From Methanosarcinales archaeon (GTDB taxonomy: Archaea; Halobacteriota; Methanosarcinia; Methanosarcinales; Methanogasteraceae): a stretch of DNA of 7,775 nt. A program made the position numbers and the translations under genes. The stretch lies in the NCBI GenBank assembly GCA_030594905.1, contig JAUVEF010000047.1:1-7775 (forward strand), in the 5' to 3' direction. How positions within the stretch are numbered: the stretch's first letter is position 1; each line of letters opens with the position of its first letter. This document shows positions 5,063 through 7,775 of this stretch, piece by piece. The notes below the pieces were generated by a model, which saw nothing but the letters and a program-made list of their open reading frames with translations, searched no databases and was not told the DNA's origin.

Positions 5063-7387
5063 CTACAATTCCGACCCGATCGGTCCGATCTCCTTTAGCT
5101 CGTCCACAAAATCAGAAATCGTCTCTGCGAATCGATTACTTTCGGATGCGCTGATCCAGACCGTCTTTAGCCTGCGTGCGTCGATCCCAACGCTATCCAG
5201 TGCATCTGCGAGCGCAACCATCCGGTGTGTTGCATGTTCGTTTCCGTATGTGTAATGGCACTCGCCCGGGCGGCATCCGGCAACCAGCACCCCATCCGCC
5301 CCTTGCCTGAGTGCTTCGAGCACGAACCCGGGGTTGACCCTGCCTGCACACATCACGCGGATCACGCGGATGTTGGTCGGATACGAGATGCGGAGCACGC
5401 CTGTTAAGTCTGCACACGCATAAGCGCACCAGTTGCAGAGAAACGTAACAATGAGCGGGCACTCGCTCTTCTCAATCGCATGGATCTGCGAGAGGATCTG
5501 GGCATCAGTGTGCGTGTACGGCTCGATTGCGCCGCCCGGACATGCGGCACTGCACGAACCGCAGCCCTTGCACGCCAGTTCATCAACCACAGCCTTGCCA
5601 TGCACCATGCTGATGCACCCGAATGAGCAAATAGACCTGCAGAGCCCGCATCCGATGCACTTATCCGCGTCCACATGCGCACTCATCGGGTCGATATCCA
5701 GACTGCCGTCTTTGAGCAGATTCGACGCCCGGTAAGCGGCGGCAGACGCCTGCGCAACCGAGGTCTGTATGTCTTTTGGACCTGACGCGCATCCTGCGAT
5801 GAAGATGCCATCGGTCGGCGTTTCCACAGGTCGCAGTTTTGGATGCGCAGCCTGCATGAACCCGTCTGCCCTGGTACGGATGCCGAGAACCGTGCTAACC
5901 TCGCTGTTCGCCTCAAGCCCGACCGAGAGGACAACAAGGTCGCATGCCTCTTCAGTGACACCGACTCCATCGCCTGCCAGCGTATCCTCATACCTGATGA
6001 CCGGCTTTTTGCCATGCGTCAGCACCTCTGCGACCCTGCCCCGTACAAAATCAACTCCGAGTTCCTGTGTGCGCCGGTAATACTCTTCGTACCGATCCCC
6101 ACATGCTCGTATGTCGATGTAATGAATTGAAACATCCGTATCAGGATATGTTTTTTTGATTACATTTGAATTCTTGATTGCAGCCATGCAACAGACGACC
6201 GAGCAGTATTCGTTGCCAACAGTTGAATCCCTTGATCCCACACACTGGATAAATGCAATTCTGCGTGCAAGCTCTCCTGTCGATGGCTGGATCACACGCC
6301 CTGCCGTAGGTCCGCTCACATTTAACATGCGTTCAAGTTGCAGCGATGTGATCACGTCCCGGTGTCGCCCATACCCGTATTCCTCTTTGCGGGATGCATC
6401 GAAGGGTTTCCAGCCGGTTGCAACGATGATCGCGCCCGCATTGAACAGAAACTCCTCTTCCTTCTGTAAATAATCGATAGCATCCAGAGGGCACGCCTCT
6501 TCGCACAATCCGCAGCCAACGCAGTGATCATCGATGCACGCAATCATCGGAACAGACTGTGGCACCGGTATGTAAATCGCCTTTCTGACCCCGATACCGT
6601 AATCGAACTCGTTTGGAACGGTGATCGGACAAATATAAGCACAATCCTCGATGCATCCCTTGCACACGTCGCTTTTGACGAATCCGGGCTTTTTTATGCA
6701 TCGTACTTTGAAATTGCCAACGCTCCCCCCAACCTCTACAACCTCGGAACAGGTGTGCAGATTTATATTCGGGTGATTGAATACATCGGTCATCTTTGGG
6801 GCGATGATACATATCGAACAGTCGTTCGTCGGAAACAGTGTCCCGTACAGAATCGCCCTTCCGCCGATGGTCGGCTCTTTTTCGATCAGGTGCACCGTCG
6901 TGCCGCCGTCCGCAAGATCAAGGGCTGCCTGCAAGCCTGCAACCCCTGCGCCCACCACGAGCACGTCCCGGTTGATCGGGATCGTTCGCTTCGGGATCGC
7001 GGCAAGCTCCCGAGCCTGCGCCACACCCATACGCACCAGATCGATCGCTTTTAGGGTCGCAAGTGGCGGGTCGTCCGCATGTACCCATGAGCACTGCTCG
7101 CGTATGTTTGCTACCACAAGGAGGTGTGAATCAAGACCCGCGTCCTCAAGCAGTCGCTCAAAAGTCGTCTGGTGCATACGCGGCGAACATGCGGCTACGA
7201 CTACACGATCGACGCCTGCCCCGATGTCGCTTCTGATCTGCTCCTGTCCTGCATCGGAACACGCGAACTCGATGCTTCTTGCGACGCAGACGTCATCAAG
7301 CTCCTGTGCGTACGCCACGATCGCATCTATATCAAGTACCCCGGCGATGTTAAGCCCGCAGTGGCATACGTACACTCCGATTTGCAT
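5063..7387 (-). CDS. hdrA: CoB-CoM heterodisulfide reductase subunit HdrA fused to MvhD domain
   Basis: A 774-aa FAD/iron-sulfur protein of electron-bifurcating heterodisulfide reductases. HdrA takes paired electrons at FAD and sends one branch to HdrBC and the other to ferredoxin. Visible parts: N-terminal domain with VCHCG (7-11); FAD-binding GAGVAG (146-151) with GGRA (175-178); CSIC before APKM (190-199); cysteines 242/245/249/253 and 284/289/292/295/299; the inserted-cluster pattern CX12CX3CC (382, 395, 399, 400), typical of HdrA; and two C-terminal ferredoxin motifs at 577-587 and 606-616. Residues about 643-770 are an MvhD/FlpD-type domain with its cysteines kept (651, 654, 658, 680, 705, 710), which passes electrons from a hydrogenase, formate dehydrogenase or F420-dependent partner. 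Such HdrA-MvhD fusions are known in several archaea and bacteria. The protein is soluble. No hdrB/hdrC or partner flanks it here: the downstream gene is convergent and the upstream gene is divergent. The ATG is supported by the conserved N-terminus; a TATA box sits about 28 bp upstream and no SD is seen. Confidence 0.95.
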   Translation of the reverse strand: MQIGVYVCHCGLNIAGVLDIDAIVAYAQELDDVCVARSIEFACSDAGQEQIRSDIGAGVDRVVVAACSPRMHQTTFERLLEDAGLDSHLLVVANIREQCSWVHADDPPLATLKAIDLVRMGVAQARELAAIPKRTIPINRDVLVVGAGVAGLQAALDLADGGTTVHLIEKEPTIGGRAILYGTLFPTNDCSICIIAPKMTDVFNHPNINLHTCSEVVEVGGSVGNFKVRCIKKPGFVKSDVCKGCIEDCAYICPITVPNEFDYGIGVRKAIYIPVPQSVPMIACIDDHCVGCGLCEEACPLDAIDYLQKEEEFLFNAGAIIVATGWKPFDASRKEEYGYGRHRDVITSLQLERMLNVSGPTAGRVIQPSTGELARRIAFIQCVGSRDSTVGNEYCSVVCCMAAIKNSNVIKKTYPDTDVSIHYIDIRACGDRYEEYYRRTQELGVDFVRGRVAEVLTHGKKPVIRYEDTLAGDGVGVTEEACDLVVLSVGLEANSEVSTVLGIRTRADGFMQAAHPKLRPVETPTDGIFIAGCASGPKDIQTSVAQASAAAYRASNLLKDGSLDIDPMSAHVDADKCIGCGLCRSICSFGCISMVHGKAVVDELACKGCGSCSAACPGGAIEPYTHTDAQILSQIHAIEKSECPLIVTFLCNWCAYACADLTGVLRISYPTNIRVIRVMCAGRVNPGFVLEALRQGADGVLVAGCRPGECHYTYGNEHATHRMVALADALDSVGIDARRLKTVWISASESNRFAETISDFVDELKEIGPIGSEL

Positions 7388-7410
7388 ATACTGGTGTTTG
7401 TTTTAGTTGT

Positions 7411-7420
7411 TCTTATAGGC
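7411..7420 (-). promoter_or_regulatory. TATA box for hdrA
   Basis: The minus strand reads GCCTATAAGA. Its centre is about 28 bp before the ATG at 7387, predicting a transcript that starts within a few bases of the start codon. The region between the two has no Shine-Dalgarno match, which fits a leaderless mRNA. Confidence 0.5.
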
Positions 7421-7675
7421 ACTATCCAAAAGTCCCAGCCAGTAGATGCAGACATTATCGTTCTCAAATGTCCTCTCAAAAGGCGCAGGATCTGAGCAAC
7501 TGATCAAACGATAGTACATCGAATGTTCGTACGACTGCTCAATCTCTGATTGTGATTAGTGTCCTGACCTACAGGTAGCGCACCCGTATACCAGATTAAA
7601 CCGCCTTGCGGTAAACTTATGTATTGATTACGTCCAGACTACACGTACATTACAGTGTTCATGTCTTCTGAGAAC
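7421..7675. other. Intergenic region between hdrA and the right-edge gene
   Basis: This roughly 255-bp stretch separates two divergent genes. I see no tRNA, rRNA or repeat array. It contains a small hairpin ACCGC-CTT-GCGGT at 7600-7612, an AT-rich CTTATGTATTG at about 7616-7626 that could serve as a weak TATA box for the plus-strand gene at 7687 (leader about 40 nt), and an inverted repeat TGTTC/GAACA (7656-7660 and 7672-7676) touching the Shine-Dalgarno site. A 38-codon minus-strand frame (7403-7519) and a tiny plus-strand frame (7661-7687) are listed as findings because neither has its own SD. Confidence 0.5.
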
Positions 7676-7682
7676 AGGAGGT
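7676..7682 (+). promoter_or_regulatory. Strong Shine-Dalgarno site for the right-edge gene
   Basis: AGGAGGT lies four bases before the ATG at 7687, a near-ideal ribosome-binding site. It decides the start of a gene of which only 29 codons are visible. Confidence 0.75.
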
Positions 7683-7686
7683 TTTG

Positions 7687-7775
7687 ATGACCGATAGTAG
7701 AGATTATCTGCACCGCACATTCATGGGACTTGGGACCGCAGTCAGCGAACTGTTTGGAAAATCGAGCCAGGAGCT
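7687..7775 (+). CDS. Unidentified protein, only the first 29 codons inside the window
   Basis: The frame begins with ATG and is open to the right edge. The visible residues begin MTDSRDYLHRTFMGLG and continue with TAVSELFGKSSQEL; they show no signal peptide, membrane segment or motif I can place, and they read as the start of a soluble helical protein. Gene status rests on the strong AGGAGGT site four bases upstream and the clean open frame. It diverges from hdrA across about 300 bp, so a functional link is possible but unproven. I do not assign a function. Confidence 0.65.
   Translation, partial: MTDSRDYLHRTFMGLGTAVSELFGKSSQE

Noticed and set aside
6777..7406. A 209-codon plus-strand frame opposite the start of hdrA
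   Set aside because: It is antisense to conserved HdrA sequence, and its Ala/Ser/Thr/Arg-rich product has no recognisable domain.
7600..7612. Small hairpin ACCGC-CTT-GCGGT as a terminator or riboswitch element
   Set aside because: The stem is only five pairs with no T-run and no surrounding conserved structure that I can see.
1..7775. tRNA, rRNA, CRISPR array, insertion sequence or attachment site
   Set aside because: Gaps between genes are short except 7388-7686, and none shows a cloverleaf, repeated spacer units, terminal inverted repeats or transposase-like coding.

Overview
The window comes from an archaeon, most likely a methanogen-lineage euryarchaeote (a methanogen or a methane/alkane-oxidising relative). 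The evidence is a heterodisulfide-reductase HdrA fused to an MvhD domain, an archaeal UPF0282-type metallo-beta-lactamase-fold protein, TATA boxes placed about 26-28 bp before start codons, and Shine-Dalgarno sites of the GGAGGTGAT type. The exact lineage cannot be fixed by eye. There are six protein genes, two of them cut by the window edges. I see no RNA gene, transposon or CRISPR array.

Layout. Positions 1-867 (minus) hold a metallo-beta-lactamase-fold hydrolase of the UPF0282/COG2248 type, cut at its C-terminus by the left edge. Positions 942-3901 (minus) hold a two-gene operon with a GTGA overlap. The first gene, at 2924-3901, encodes a 325-aa helical ectodomain protein. The second, at 942-2927, encodes a 661-aa protein with Ig-like domains and a helical ectodomain. 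Both have a signal peptide and a C-terminal membrane segment. Divergent from them, 3952-4986 (plus) encodes a divergent FtsZ/tubulin-superfamily protein. The two divergent start codons are placed exactly symmetrically around one palindromic TATA element. Positions 5063-7387 (minus) encode HdrA-MvhD. A gene intergenic space of about 300 bp then leads to the start of an unidentified plus-strand gene at 7687.

How they may work together. The FtsZ-like protein and the two membrane proteins form a divergon that probably shares one promoter. The membrane proteins share a short helical module and end in short tails predicted to be cytoplasmic. The simplest reading is a membrane-remodelling or envelope system with a cytoplasmic GTP-binding polymer and outward-facing partners. 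Divergent FtsZ-like proteins linked to membrane genes have been proposed before from comparative genomics, but I know of no functional description of this three-gene arrangement. Two details stand out: the altered G-box and T7 loop of the FtsZ-like protein, and the shared module of the two ectodomains. HdrA-MvhD belongs to electron-bifurcating energy metabolism and looks functionally separate; no hdrB or hdrC lies beside it here.
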